The translations under genes and the position numbers were made by a program. A stretch of 12,351 bases of DNA from JBAZTA01 sp964588175. Its GTDB lineage: Bacteria; Omnitrophota; Gorgyraeia; Gygaellales; Profunditerraquicolaceae. Below the pieces are notes generated by a model, which did not search any database, had not been told where the DNA came from, and was given only the letters and a program-made list of their open reading frames with translations. Location: NCBI GenBank assembly GCA_964588175.1, contig CAZPNW010000144.1, forward strand, positions 1 to 12,351. Reading direction: 5' to 3'. This document shows, in pieces, positions 1-6,831 of this stretch. Within the stretch, counting starts at the first letter, position 1. The number at the start of each line of letters is the position of its first letter.

Positions 1-42
1 TTCACGCTTCAACGTTTCCTGAACTTTATCATGCCTGGACAT
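1..42 (-). CDS. N-terminal fragment, probable ribosome-binding factor A (partial)
   Basis: Fourteen codons from an ATG at 42..40 read MSRHDKVQETLKRE and run off the window. An excellent Shine-Dalgarno AAGGAG lies at 51-56, 8 bases before the ATG, so a real gene starts here. The Met-Ser-Arg-x-Asp-(K/R)-Val opening followed by an amphipathic Leu-Lys-Arg-Glu stretch is what RbfA proteins usually begin with; RbfA binds the 30S subunit and helps mature the 16S rRNA 5' end. It would be the last gene seen in a cluster downstream of cca. Fourteen residues are too few for certainty; another small basic protein is possible. Confidence 0.42.
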   Translation of the reverse strand, partial: MSRHDKVQETLKRE

Positions 43-97
43 TTTCTTGTCTCCTTGTTTTCGGCAATTTAAGAAACACACTTATCTCATATTAATA

Positions 98-106
98 ATT
101 CTACCA
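98..106 (-). promoter_or_regulatory. Candidate extended -10 promoter for the edge gene
   Basis: On the minus strand TGG followed by TAGAAT (five of six matches to TATAAT) forms an extended -10 element about 55 bases before the ATG at 42. No convincing -35 box is present at 16-18 bases. It lies between the repeat array at 138-230 and the strong ribosome binding site at 51-56, so an independent start for the edge gene is plausible but unproven. Confidence 0.25.
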
Positions 107-137
107 TAAAAAAACCGCTTATACGAATCAATATAAA

Positions 138-230
138 ATCGGTAATCGGTGCTCGGTAATCGGTTATCGGTGATTGGTGACTAAATCTGTTTTAGTAAAC
201 GATAACCGAAAACCGATAACCGATCACCGT
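138..230. repeat. Palindromic degenerate heptamer array (copy 1)
   Basis: On the plus strand the core CGGT (last copy TGGT) starts at 140, 147, 154, 161, 168 and 175, exactly every 7 bases, with three variable bases between cores. After a middle segment holding a small CTAAA/TTTAG hairpin (181-195), the complementary core ACCG starts at 205, 212, 219 and 226, again exactly every 7 bases. The arms can pair through the cores in more than one register. The right arm overlaps the end of cca and includes its TGA stop at 224-226. No T-run follows, so it does not look like a standard intrinsic terminator. Confidence 0.85.
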
Positions 231-1507
231 GTTAAATACGGCTTCGCTAATTTGCGCACGAACATTAACTCTTCATGCCTGCTGTTCAATTTACCGTCCA
301 ACCGGGCATTCAAAACTTTCTTAAAAATACGCCTGTAGGCCGGGCCGGGTGATACCCCTAAACCGTGCAGATCATGGCCGGATACCGCAATACGTATCTC
401 ATTATGGATACTGATGAATTCTTCAAGATGCTGCCGAAAAACTTTATTCCTGTATTTTGCCCGCAGGAGGACAATCTCTTCATAACTTAACGGCTCCAGG
501 ACCTTATAGATCCAGCTCGGTTTAAGCGCACGTTTACTCAACATTGCAACATATGCCGGAGGAAACCGTTTAAAACTGAAAACTTTCTGAGCCTCTGACT
601 TGCGAAACACAAATTTATCGCAAATTGATTTTACCTGTCCTTCTCCCAAATGTTCCAGGAGCGCTATCAGGTATATCACCCAGGCATCCAGATGCCGGCG
701 ATGATTATGATTCGCGGCAAACCAGGCAACTTCTTTATCAATTGCGCGCAAGAGCCGGCAGGTCACTTGAGGCAATGAGAAATGCGGGCTTATAAAACCT
801 AAACATCGCAGATCCCGAAGCCGCGCGAGCGATCTCAAGGGGCAACGCTCTTTTAAGATCAAAATCAGTTCATCACGCAGGCGCTGCGGCTGGACCCGCT
901 GCAGGATACTCTGTTGGAGCGCGGCCTTTAACAGTGAGCGGGTCTTTGTTTCTATCCGGAAATCATACCTTTGCTCAAATCTGACCGCCCGTAAAATACG
1001 CGTCGGATCATCAATAAAACTGCGCTCATGTAAAACGCGGACCTTCCCGGCCAATAAATCCCTCTTGCCGCCGCATACATCGATCAAGGTCCCGAAACCA
1101 CAAGCGGAGATATTGATCGCCAATGAATTAATGGTAAAATCCCGCCGCAACAGATCATCTTCCAGATCCCCCCCCCTGACTTCCGGAAGGCTGGCAGGAT
1201 GAGGATAGTCTTCTTTTCTGGTTGTCGCGATATCGACTTTACCGTGAGGTTTCATGAGCACTGTCGCGGTCCCAAAGCGCCGATGAGTAATAACCTGAGC
1301 GCCGGTCTTATTTCCCAAAGCATGCGCGAACTTAATACCGTCAGACTCAACCGCCATATCAACATCAAAATTCTTAACCCCTAAGATCAGGTCCCGCACG
1401 AATCCGCCGACCAGAAATACGCGGCAGCCTACTTCAGCACCGGTTTCTTGAGCGCGCAGAATGATCTCCCTTATGTCTGGCGGCAGGCGGTTTAAATACT
1501 CTTTCAT
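224..1507 (-). CDS. cca: tRNA nucleotidyltransferase (CCA-adding enzyme family, class II)
   Basis: A 427-residue protein of the class II nucleotidyltransferase family, which adds or repairs the 3' CCA of tRNAs. The head domain shows the glycine motif VGGFVRD (33-39), the metal-binding pair D48 and D50 in FDVDMAVE, the ribose-selecting motif RRDFTINSLA (121-130), and the nucleotide-template motif as DDPTRILRAVRF (166-177), with Asp where Glu is commoner. The C-terminal half is helical and diverged, so a split CC- or A-adding activity, or a poly(A) polymerase, cannot be excluded. The ATG follows AAGGAT at 1518-1523, about 10 bases away, and 21 bases separate it from xerD. The last three codons lie in or next to a repeat array. 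The tRNA-Pro in this window lacks an encoded CCA, which fits the need for such an enzyme. Confidence 0.9.
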   Translation of the reverse strand: MKEYLNRLPPDIREIILRAQETGAEVGCRVFLVGGFVRDLILGVKNFDVDMAVESDGIKFAHALGNKTGAQVITHRRFGTATVLMKPHGKVDIATTRKEDYPHPASLPEVRGGDLEDDLLRRDFTINSLAINISACGFGTLIDVCGGKRDLLAGKVRVLHERSFIDDPTRILRAVRFEQRYDFRIETKTRSLLKAALQQSILQRVQPQRLRDELILILKERCPLRSLARLRDLRCLGFISPHFSLPQVTCRLLRAIDKEVAWFAANHNHRRHLDAWVIYLIALLEHLGEGQVKSICDKFVFRKSEAQKVFSFKRFPPAYVAMLSKRALKPSWIYKVLEPLSYEEIVLLRAKYRNKVFRQHLEEFISIHNEIRIAVSGHDLHGLGVSPGPAYRRIFKKVLNARLDGKLNSRHEELMFVRKLAKPYLTR

Positions 1508-1528
1508 TTTATAATTATCCTTTCATCA

Positions 1529-2473
1529 CTATGGCCGGGGATGGAACATCTTATGTATGGTTTTAAGCCTGTCTTTATTAATATGCGTGTAAATCTGGGT
1601 CGTGGAAATATTCGAATGCCCCAGCATCTCCTGCACTGAACGCAGATCAGCTCCCCGCTCTAACAAATGGGTCGCAAAGGAATGCCGCAGGATATGCGGC
1701 TTCAAGGTCTTTTTTATCCTTGCCTGCCGGGCATAGCGCTTAATGATCTTCCATAAAGATTGACGGGATATCCTCCTGCCCAATCTGCTTAAAAATAAAT
1801 ATTCAGTATCCTTTTTCCCGGATACAGGGGAAGCCCCGGAGCCGGCAGCAGGCTGTTTGGACTCCCGAACGGAAGCTAAAAACTGGTTACGGCTGGCTTC
1901 TTTATACCGGATGAGGCTCGTGATCGCCTTCTTGCCGAGGGGAATAACCCGCTCCTTATTGCCTTTACCGATGCAGCGCAAAAAACCGACTTCCAGATTA
2001 ACATCGTCGGTCTTTAAATCCGACGCCTCCGAAACACGCATGCCGGTTGCATACAAGGTTTCAAGGATAGCCTTATCCCGTATCCCCTGCCTGTCCCGCA
2101 GCGACGGCTGACTCAGCAACGCTTCAACTTCATTAAACGATAACGTTTCCGGGATCTTCTGGGATAACTTGGGAGTATCGACTAATACCGTAGGGTCGTT
2201 TTTTAGAATACGCTCTCTCAGTAAAAACCGGTGGAACATGCGTATGGCAGCTAACCTTCGGGAGATAGAATTCGCCGAGATCCCCCTATCTTTCTGGGAA
2301 AACATAAAGTTTGAAACGCTCGTGCGCGTCGCTTTCGATAATGAATCAACGGAAGAACTCTTCAGAAAATCTAAATAGAGCATAAGGTCCTTTTGATAGG
2401 AAACGATCGTATTATGCGCAAGGCCGCGTTCAACCGATAAATAATTCAAGAAAACATCGATCAATTCATGCAT
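1529..2473 (-). CDS. xerD: Tyrosine recombinase XerD
   Basis: A 314-residue tyrosine recombinase that, with a XerC partner, would resolve chromosome dimers at dif. The N-terminal SAM-like core-binding domain covers about 1-95; the catalytic domain holds all six expected residues: R146 (ATGMRVSEA), K170 (GKGNKER), H260 and R263 (HILRHSFATHL), H286 (MLGH) and the nucleophile Y295. Against E. coli XerD, from memory of its catalytic numbering, spacing between K and H is about 18 residues longer, explained by a Gly/Ser/Lys-rich insert near 195-222. I chose the ATG at 2473 (MHELIDVFLNYL) because the family starts there; an upstream in-frame ATG at 2527 would add 18 basic residues and overlap the previous gene by 62 bases. 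The chosen start overlaps the hydrolase stop by 8 bases, implying coupling; no Shine-Dalgarno is evident. XerC/XerA naming cannot be excluded. Confidence 0.88.
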   Translation of the reverse strand: MHELIDVFLNYLSVERGLAHNTIVSYQKDLMLYLDFLKSSSVDSLSKATRTSVSNFMFSQKDRGISANSISRRLAAIRMFHRFLLRERILKNDPTVLVDTPKLSQKIPETLSFNEVEALLSQPSLRDRQGIRDKAILETLYATGMRVSEASDLKTDDVNLEVGFLRCIGKGNKERVIPLGKKAITSLIRYKEASRNQFLASVRESKQPAAGSGASPVSGKKDTEYLFLSRLGRRISRQSLWKIIKRYARQARIKKTLKPHILRHSFATHLLERGADLRSVQEMLGHSNISTTQIYTHINKDRLKTIHKMFHPRP

Positions 2474-3095
2474 CGCATAAATACTGGTTACCCGATCTTT
2501 CCTGCCCGATCGTCGACGATGGGCCATGCCCGGGGTAGATTACGGTGTCATTGTTCAAAGTCATAAGGTTTTTCTTTATAGCATCAATAAGCGTTACGCC
2601 GCTGGCCCCGGGAAAATCGGTCCTGCCGACACTCTGACAAAACAAAGAATCCCCCGTAAAGACCATGAGTTCAGGCGGGCTTTTAAGAAGAAGCGCCATT
2701 CCCCCGGGGGAATGCCCCGGGACCTCTAAAACTTCCAGTTGTATATCATCCAAAACGATTATTTCATGGTTTTTTACTTCCCGGACCTCTGAAGCAACGC
2801 GTAAGGAAGCGGAAGCAAAAAACGCGGACAGATTAAGGCGAGGGTCCTTTAAAAGAGGCGCATCGTTCGTATGCACCAGGACAGGAACGCCAAAATCATC
2901 ATCGGCGCCGATATGGTCAAAATGTCCATGTGTATTGATAATAAACGCCGGTTTTAATCTATGCCGCTGCAATACCGCTTTTATTTTATCCGGCTGGCTT
3001 CCGGGATCAATAATAATTGCGCCCGATCCCTCTCCAGAGGCAAGGATATAACAATTAACCTGTAATTCCCCCACACAGACCGTTTCTAGTAACAT
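2466..3095 (-). CDS. Metallo-beta-lactamase-fold hydrolase (glyoxalase II-like)
   Basis: A 209-residue MBL-fold protein of the short hydroxyacylglutathione hydrolase-like group. The metal ligands are all present: H56, H58, D60 and H61 in THGHFDHIG, H128 in PGHSPGG, D149 in FTGDSLF and H190 in YPGHGP. It should bind two metal ions and hydrolyse a thioester or similar small substrate in the cytoplasm; the true substrate cannot be read from sequence, and the C-terminal glutathione-binding domain of classical glyoxalase II is absent. A TGA stop at 2466-2468 lies inside the start of xerD. Upstream is a 241-base gap with a repeat array, a perfect TATAAT and a small dyad, so this may begin a transcription unit. 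No strong Shine-Dalgarno precedes the ATG. Confidence 0.88.
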   Translation of the reverse strand: MLLETVCVGELQVNCYILASGEGSGAIIIDPGSQPDKIKAVLQRHRLKPAFIINTHGHFDHIGADDDFGVPVLVHTNDAPLLKDPRLNLSAFFASASLRVASEVREVKNHEIIVLDDIQLEVLEVPGHSPGGMALLLKSPPELMVFTGDSLFCQSVGRTDFPGASGVTLIDAIKKNLMTLNNDTVIYPGHGPSSTIGQERSGNQYLCDA

Positions 3096-3132
3096 CTATT
3101 GGCCCAATCTTAAATAAATTGCACGTATCAAC

Positions 3133-3145
3133 GTTGTGACACAAC
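3133..3145. promoter_or_regulatory. Perfect 13-base dyad upstream of the MBL hydrolase gene
   Basis: GTTGTG-A-CACAAC is a perfect inverted repeat with a one-base centre. It ends 38 bases before the hydrolase ATG and sits downstream of the TATAAT at 3187-3192, a position where a repressor could act. The size suits a small dimeric regulator, but no regulator is identified and a chance palindrome is possible. Confidence 0.25.
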
Positions 3146-3186
3146 TAAAACCCGCATTTTCTCAATAACACGGTAATTTTGTTAAA

Positions 3187-3192
3187 ATTATA
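3187..3192 (-). promoter_or_regulatory. Candidate -10 box for the MBL hydrolase-xerD-cca unit
   Basis: TATAAT, a perfect -10 hexamer, reads on the minus strand 92 bases before the hydrolase ATG at 3095. The hexamer 17 bases upstream matches TTGACA at only about three positions and lies inside the AT-rich repeat array, so the promoter call rests on the -10 box alone. The AT-rich setting makes a chance match reasonably likely. Confidence 0.27.
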
Positions 3193-3200
3193 AGATTAAC

Positions 3201-3325
3201 TGGTTATGTTGTTTGGTTAAGGTAAAGATATTAGTTAAGTAGTTTGGTTCAGTAGTTGGTATTTACTATAATTACTTAACCTTTACCTAACAACCATACA
3301 AACCTCATAACCCTACCCCTTACCT
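3201..3325. repeat. AT-rich palindromic degenerate array (about 6-base units)
   Basis: The plus strand carries a run of units of 6 (sometimes 7) bases built on GGTTA or GGTAA from 3202 to about 3264. It is followed by the complementary run built on TAACC or TTACC from about 3275 to 3325. GGTTATG and GGTAAAG in the left arm have exact complements in the right arm (CATAACC, CTTTACC), so long imperfect pairing is possible. It occupies the gap between the lipoprotein stop (3337) and the hydrolase promoter region. The register is looser than in the heptamer arrays, but the architecture is the same. Confidence 0.6.
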
Positions 3326-3336
3326 GCTAAAACACC

Positions 3337-3876
3337 CTATTTCTTCCCCGCATCCTGCACAATATCTTTACTTACTTTGTTGTACGAAAAATCTTTTAAA
3401 ATACCCCGTTTAATCTTTTCCGCCAATGATCGGAGCGCGGACACATTATTCCCATAGGTATCACCTGCCACCTTTACCTCAAGTTCACGCATCGAGGCCA
3501 AAGAAGCATCTAAAAGTGCCTGTTTTGGGCTGTTCAACAAAGAGCGCATCTGTTGCAGATTACCAATAGCCTCCCTGACGCAATTGACCTGCCGTTTCTG
3601 ATTTGCATTATGACCCGACAAAGAATCTATCAATTCACTATGCCATGATTTCCAGAATAACAACGCTTGACGGTAGCGTTCCTGCGCCGGGCTTTCCGGC
3701 ACGTCATATACAACAGGCTCCAAGACCATCTCTTGTTGCGGCAATTCCGCTTTTTTATGCTTACGGGTAAACTTACGCACGAATGCTTCGCAACCGCATG
3801 TTAACAAGCATATAATAACTACTCCTGTCAAAAAAAACCACATACCGGAAGATTTTCCTTTATCCATGCTTTGCAT
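3337..3876 (-). CDS. Small putative lipoprotein of unknown function
   Basis: A 179-residue protein with an N-terminal export signal: a short polar stretch with lysines at 6 and 8, a hydrophobic segment at about 12-25 and then TCGCEAF, where C29 (or C27) would be the lipidated cysteine. The lipobox is imperfect, so an uncleaved membrane anchor is the alternative. After C29 comes a basic patch (FVRKFTRKHKK), then a linker and a mostly helical region from about 60, consistent with a helical bundle. I recognise no enzymatic motif. I have an unverified impression that proteins opening with CEAFVRKFTRK recur in Omnitrophota. The start overlaps the ligA stop by one base (TAATG), with GGAGGG at 3880-3885 as ribosome binding site, so it is translated with ligA. 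A second ATG at 3867 is an alternative start. Confidence 0.72.
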   Translation of the reverse strand: MQSMDKGKSSGMWFFLTGVVIICLLTCGCEAFVRKFTRKHKKAELPQQEMVLEPVVYDVPESPAQERYRQALLFWKSWHSELIDSLSGHNANQKRQVNCVREAIGNLQQMRSLLNSPKQALLDASLASMRELEVKVAGDTYGNNVSALRSLAEKIKRGILKDFSYNKVSKDIVQDAGKK

Positions 3877-5873
3877 TATCCCTCCATTAACCGCATAAAT
3901 TCTTTTTCATCAATAATCGTAACCCCTAATTGCCTGGCCTTATCCAATTTCGAGCCTGGAACCGGCCCGGCAACAACAAAATCAGTTTTTTTGCTCACGC
4001 TGGAACTGGGGATACCGCCGGCCTGCCGGAGAGCATCTTCCGCCTGAAGACGGCTCAACCGGGAAAGTCCTCCGGTAAAAACCACCGTTTTTCCTGTCAA
4101 AGGTGTTTCCTTTATTTTTCTTGATTCTTCTATCAAGTTTACACCCGCCCTGCGTAAAGCTTCAATCAATTTCTTTGTCTGAGGCATGGCGAAATAATTC
4201 ACCAAAGACTCAGCCATTACAACTCCGACTTCAGGGATCGCGTCAAAATCCCCCTTGTGTGCGGCCATGATATTATCCATGGTCTTAAAACGCCCGGCTA
4301 ACACATATGCCGCTTTTTCACCGACATGACGGATACCCAGGCCGTATACCAGCCGCGATAACGATTTATTCTTACTTTCCCGGATCGCCTTGAGCAAATT
4401 ATGCGCTTTTTTATCTTTAAATAATTCCAGCCGCAACAGATCATCCGGAGAAAGCTTGTAAATATCGGCAAAATTACTTACCAAACTTAACGCTACCAAC
4501 TGGTTCACCACGGACTCTCCCATACCCTCGATATCCATCGCTTCCCTGCTGGCAAAATGCAGAAGCCCGCGTTGGAGCTGCGCGGGGCACAACGGATTAA
4601 TACAACGGTACGCGACATCTTCTTCTTTTTCTTTAACAACTTTTCCCGAACATACCGGGCACGCTTCAGGAGCTAAAAACGGTTTCTTCCCCCGTGATTC
4701 CACTACTTTAACTACCTTAGGGATGACCTCTCCCGCTCTTTCGATCAAAACCCGGTCTCCCGCCTTAACATTCAGGCGTTTGATCTCATCAAAATTATGT
4801 AGTGTCGCGTTCTTGATGATCACTCCCGCGCATTCAACCGGTTTGAGCTCTGCTGTTGGAGTGATAACACCCGTCCTGCCGACATTAACCTTGATATCGA
4901 TAACTTCAGTCGTAGCTTGCTGCGCGGGAAATTTGTAGGCAAGAGCCCACCGGGGGCTTTTTGACGTGAAACCCAGCTCTTCCTGCTGTATAAAGCTGTT
5001 TACCTTAACGACAATCCCGTCGATATCATACGTCAAAGTTTCTCTTTTGTCCTGCCAATCATGACAATACGCGATGACTTCATCAATATCCCGGCAAAGC
5101 TTCCAATGCGGATTGATACGGACCCTCCAGCCCTTTAACCTCTTAAAATACTCTTCATGCGAGTGAATCGCAACACCGCGGAACTCTCCCCGGGAATGAG
5201 CAAAGAACTCCAGTCTCCTTTTCGCGACCAATCCGCTATCCAGCAACTTCAATGATCCGCTGGCGGCATTACGGGGATTTGCGAACACAACATCTCCGTC
5301 ATTCTCTTTCTGCTTATTAAGCTCGGAGAAATTCCTTCTATCAATATAGACCTCTCCTCGAATTTCAATAAAATCCGGGATATCATGCCCGAGAAGTGAC
5401 AAGGGGATAGAACGGATGGTTTTAATATTTTCAGTTACCTCTTCACCGGTTTCCCCATCCCCCCTCGTGGCGCCGACACGAAGAGATCCCCGTTCATAGG
5501 TAAGATTAACGCTGACCCCGTCGATCTTAAGTTCGACCACATATTCTATCGTATCGAAAGAACGCAACCCCTTACGCACCCGCGCATCCCAATCTTTCAA
5601 GTCTTCAATAGAATAGCTATTATCCAACGACAACATTTTTTGCTTATGTTCAACCGTCTTAAAACCATTGAGGACTCCGCCACCGACTCTTACCGTCGGA
5701 GAATCACTACTCTTATATTCGGGATACTGTTCTTCAAGCTTTTTTAGTCGCCCCATCAAATCGTCATACTCTTTATCTGAAATCTGAGAATCAGATTCGA
5801 CATAATACAAATAATCGTGGCGGCGTATCTCCTCGCGCAGCTTTTCTATTTTCTTTTTGATATTCTCTGGCAT
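3876..5873 (-). CDS. ligA: NAD-dependent DNA ligase LigA
   Basis: A 665-residue, full-length NAD-dependent ligase that seals nicks in replication and repair, using NAD as adenylate donor. Domain Ia, which binds NMN, is at the N-terminus (HDYLYYVESDSQISDKEYDDL, shown here by its conserved Tyr and Asp residues near 20-40). The adenylated lysine is K116 in ELKIDG. The OB-fold follows, then a Cys4 zinc finger whose cysteines appear in CPVC and in RCINPLC, a helix-hairpin-helix region (GLGIRHVGEKAA, IPEVG), and a C-terminal BRCT domain starting at GKTVVFTGGLSR. The ATG at 5873 fits the family N-terminus. Upstream there is no Shine-Dalgarno: the start codon is followed on the plus strand almost at once by the heptamer array at 5879. 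The stop is shared with the next gene by one base. Confidence 0.97.
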   Translation of the reverse strand: MPENIKKKIEKLREEIRRHDYLYYVESDSQISDKEYDDLMGRLKKLEEQYPEYKSSDSPTVRVGGGVLNGFKTVEHKQKMLSLDNSYSIEDLKDWDARVRKGLRSFDTIEYVVELKIDGVSVNLTYERGSLRVGATRGDGETGEEVTENIKTIRSIPLSLLGHDIPDFIEIRGEVYIDRRNFSELNKQKENDGDVVFANPRNAASGSLKLLDSGLVAKRRLEFFAHSRGEFRGVAIHSHEEYFKRLKGWRVRINPHWKLCRDIDEVIAYCHDWQDKRETLTYDIDGIVVKVNSFIQQEELGFTSKSPRWALAYKFPAQQATTEVIDIKVNVGRTGVITPTAELKPVECAGVIIKNATLHNFDEIKRLNVKAGDRVLIERAGEVIPKVVKVVESRGKKPFLAPEACPVCSGKVVKEKEEDVAYRCINPLCPAQLQRGLLHFASREAMDIEGMGESVVNQLVALSLVSNFADIYKLSPDDLLRLELFKDKKAHNLLKAIRESKNKSLSRLVYGLGIRHVGEKAAYVLAGRFKTMDNIMAAHKGDFDAIPEVGVVMAESLVNYFAMPQTKKLIEALRRAGVNLIEESRKIKETPLTGKTVVFTGGLSRLSRLQAEDALRQAGGIPSSSVSKKTDFVVAGPVPGSKLDKARQLGVTIIDEKEFMRLMEG

Positions 5874-5878
5874 TTACT

Positions 5879-5953
5879 CGGTGGTCGGCAATCGGTAATC
5901 GGTGCTCGGTGAAACCTTCTCCCCGATAACCGATTACCGAAAACCGCGAACCA
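5879..5953. repeat. Palindromic degenerate heptamer array (copy 2)
   Basis: Cores CGG(T/C) start at 5879, 5886, 5893, 5900 and 5907, exactly every 7 bases. Complementary cores CCG or ACC start at 5922, 5929, 5936, 5943 and 5950, again every 7 bases. Five units face five units around a loop of about 11 bases. The array begins five bases from the ligA start codon and fills most of the gap between the phosphoesterase stop (5977) and ligA. In the mRNA it would form a long, register-flexible hairpin directly before the ligA AUG. No U-run follows it. Confidence 0.88.
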
Positions 5954-5976
5954 TTCAATTATCTTATCTCTCAAAG

Positions 5977-6705
5977 TTATTGCCCTGAAAGAAGGCGGTC
6001 TCCTAAAAAATGAGGTAATCCTCGTTCAATAATCTTCTTTCGTGCGAGCTGCACATCATAATCAACGCGCTTCAGGCTGACTTTTCCGGTAACAGTATCA
6101 TATATGCAACAGGAAGCCCGACAATCAGAATCCCGCGGCTGGCCGACACTACCGACATTAACGATATATTTACCGCGCTTTTCTATCTTCAGAGAACCGG
6201 CTTTCTGATACGCTCTTTTCCCCGTCCCATCCTGCATAAATATACCTGCCGCATGGGTATGGCCGATAAAACAAATATTACCTTCTAACAAATCAAAGGT
6301 AGATTCCAAAACCCCGGGGTCTGTTATATATTTAAAATCACCCGGGTAGCAAAGGCTCCCGTGGACCAAAGTCAAATCCTTATTCTGGTATGTTAACTGC
6401 AAAGACCGTAAGAAATCCTTACTCTCTCCGGAGATATTATTTTTTGTCCAAAGAACAGCTTTTTGAGCGTAAGCATTAAAATAAATGTCCGGGAACAGCT
6501 CCACCGTTGCCTGATCATGATTCCCCGCGACCGTCATGCTAACGCGATCTTTAACGCTATCGATACATTCCTGAGGATCTGCCCCATAACCAACAATATC
6601 CCCAACACACAAATATTCATCGATCTGTTCTAAATTCAAAACCCGCAAGACCGCCTGCAAGGCTTCAAGATTAGAATGAATGTCGCTTATTATCCCGTAA
6701 CGCAT
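5977..6705 (-). CDS. Calcineurin-like metallophosphoesterase (YfcE-like)
   Basis: A 242-residue protein of the compact metallophosphoesterase class, with the five motif blocks in order: D8 and H10 (ISDIHSN), D36 (GDIVGYG), N62-H63 (GNHD), H115 (VHGS) and H149/H151 (GHTH). These bind two metals and hydrolyse a phosphoester; the substrate is not predictable here, and activity on small phosphodiesters or nucleotides is a guess from the family. I chose the ATG at 6705 (MRYGIISDIHSN), which matches where the family begins. A TTG start at 6756 would add 17 residues translated from the repeat element, which has no family counterpart. No Shine-Dalgarno precedes the ATG. It lies between acylphosphatase and ligA, with repeat arrays filling both gaps. 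Confidence 0.88.
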   Translation of the reverse strand: MRYGIISDIHSNLEALQAVLRVLNLEQIDEYLCVGDIVGYGADPQECIDSVKDRVSMTVAGNHDQATVELFPDIYFNAYAQKAVLWTKNNISGESKDFLRSLQLTYQNKDLTLVHGSLCYPGDFKYITDPGVLESTFDLLEGNICFIGHTHAAGIFMQDGTGKRAYQKAGSLKIEKRGKYIVNVGSVGQPRDSDCRASCCIYDTVTGKVSLKRVDYDVQLARKKIIERGLPHFLGDRLLSGQ

Positions 6706-6710
6706 TATTT

Positions 6711-6828
6711 CGGTTATCGGTTGTCGGTGCTGCAGAAAGCAGCACACCCCGCGCAATTTCCAATCTGCGCGGCGGTGCTATCGGTTATCGGTGACTATGA
6801 TTGGCCGATCACCGAGTACCGATAACCG
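6711..6828. repeat. Heptamer array (copy 3) interrupted by two nested GC-rich hairpins
   Basis: CGGT cores start at 6711, 6718 and 6725 and again at 6782 and 6789; complementary CCG cores end units starting at 6804, 6811, 6818 and 6825, all every 7 bases within each block. Between the two CGGT blocks lies a GC-rich insert with a GTGCTGC/GCAGCAC stem (6727-6733 with 6739-6745, loop AGAAA) and a CCGCGCA/TGCGCGG stem (6749-6755 with 6766-6772). AGCAC in the first hairpin can also pair with GGTGCT at 6774-6779, giving a competing longer structure. The element fills virtually the entire space from the acylphosphatase stop (6832) to five bases before the phosphoesterase ATG. Confidence 0.82.
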
Positions 6829-6831
6829 CAG

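Noticed and set aside
138..230. CRISPR array
   Set aside because: Units are 7 bases with 3 variable bases, and there are no spacer-length segments or cas genes; the same holds for the other arrays.
2474..2527. 18-residue N-terminal extension of XerD
   Set aside because: It overlaps the MBL hydrolase gene by 62 bases in total and Xer proteins start at the position of the ATG at 2473; not fully excluded.
6706..6756. 17-residue N-terminal extension of the phosphoesterase from a TTG
   Set aside because: It is encoded by the repeat element and precedes the family N-terminus MRYGIISDIHSN.
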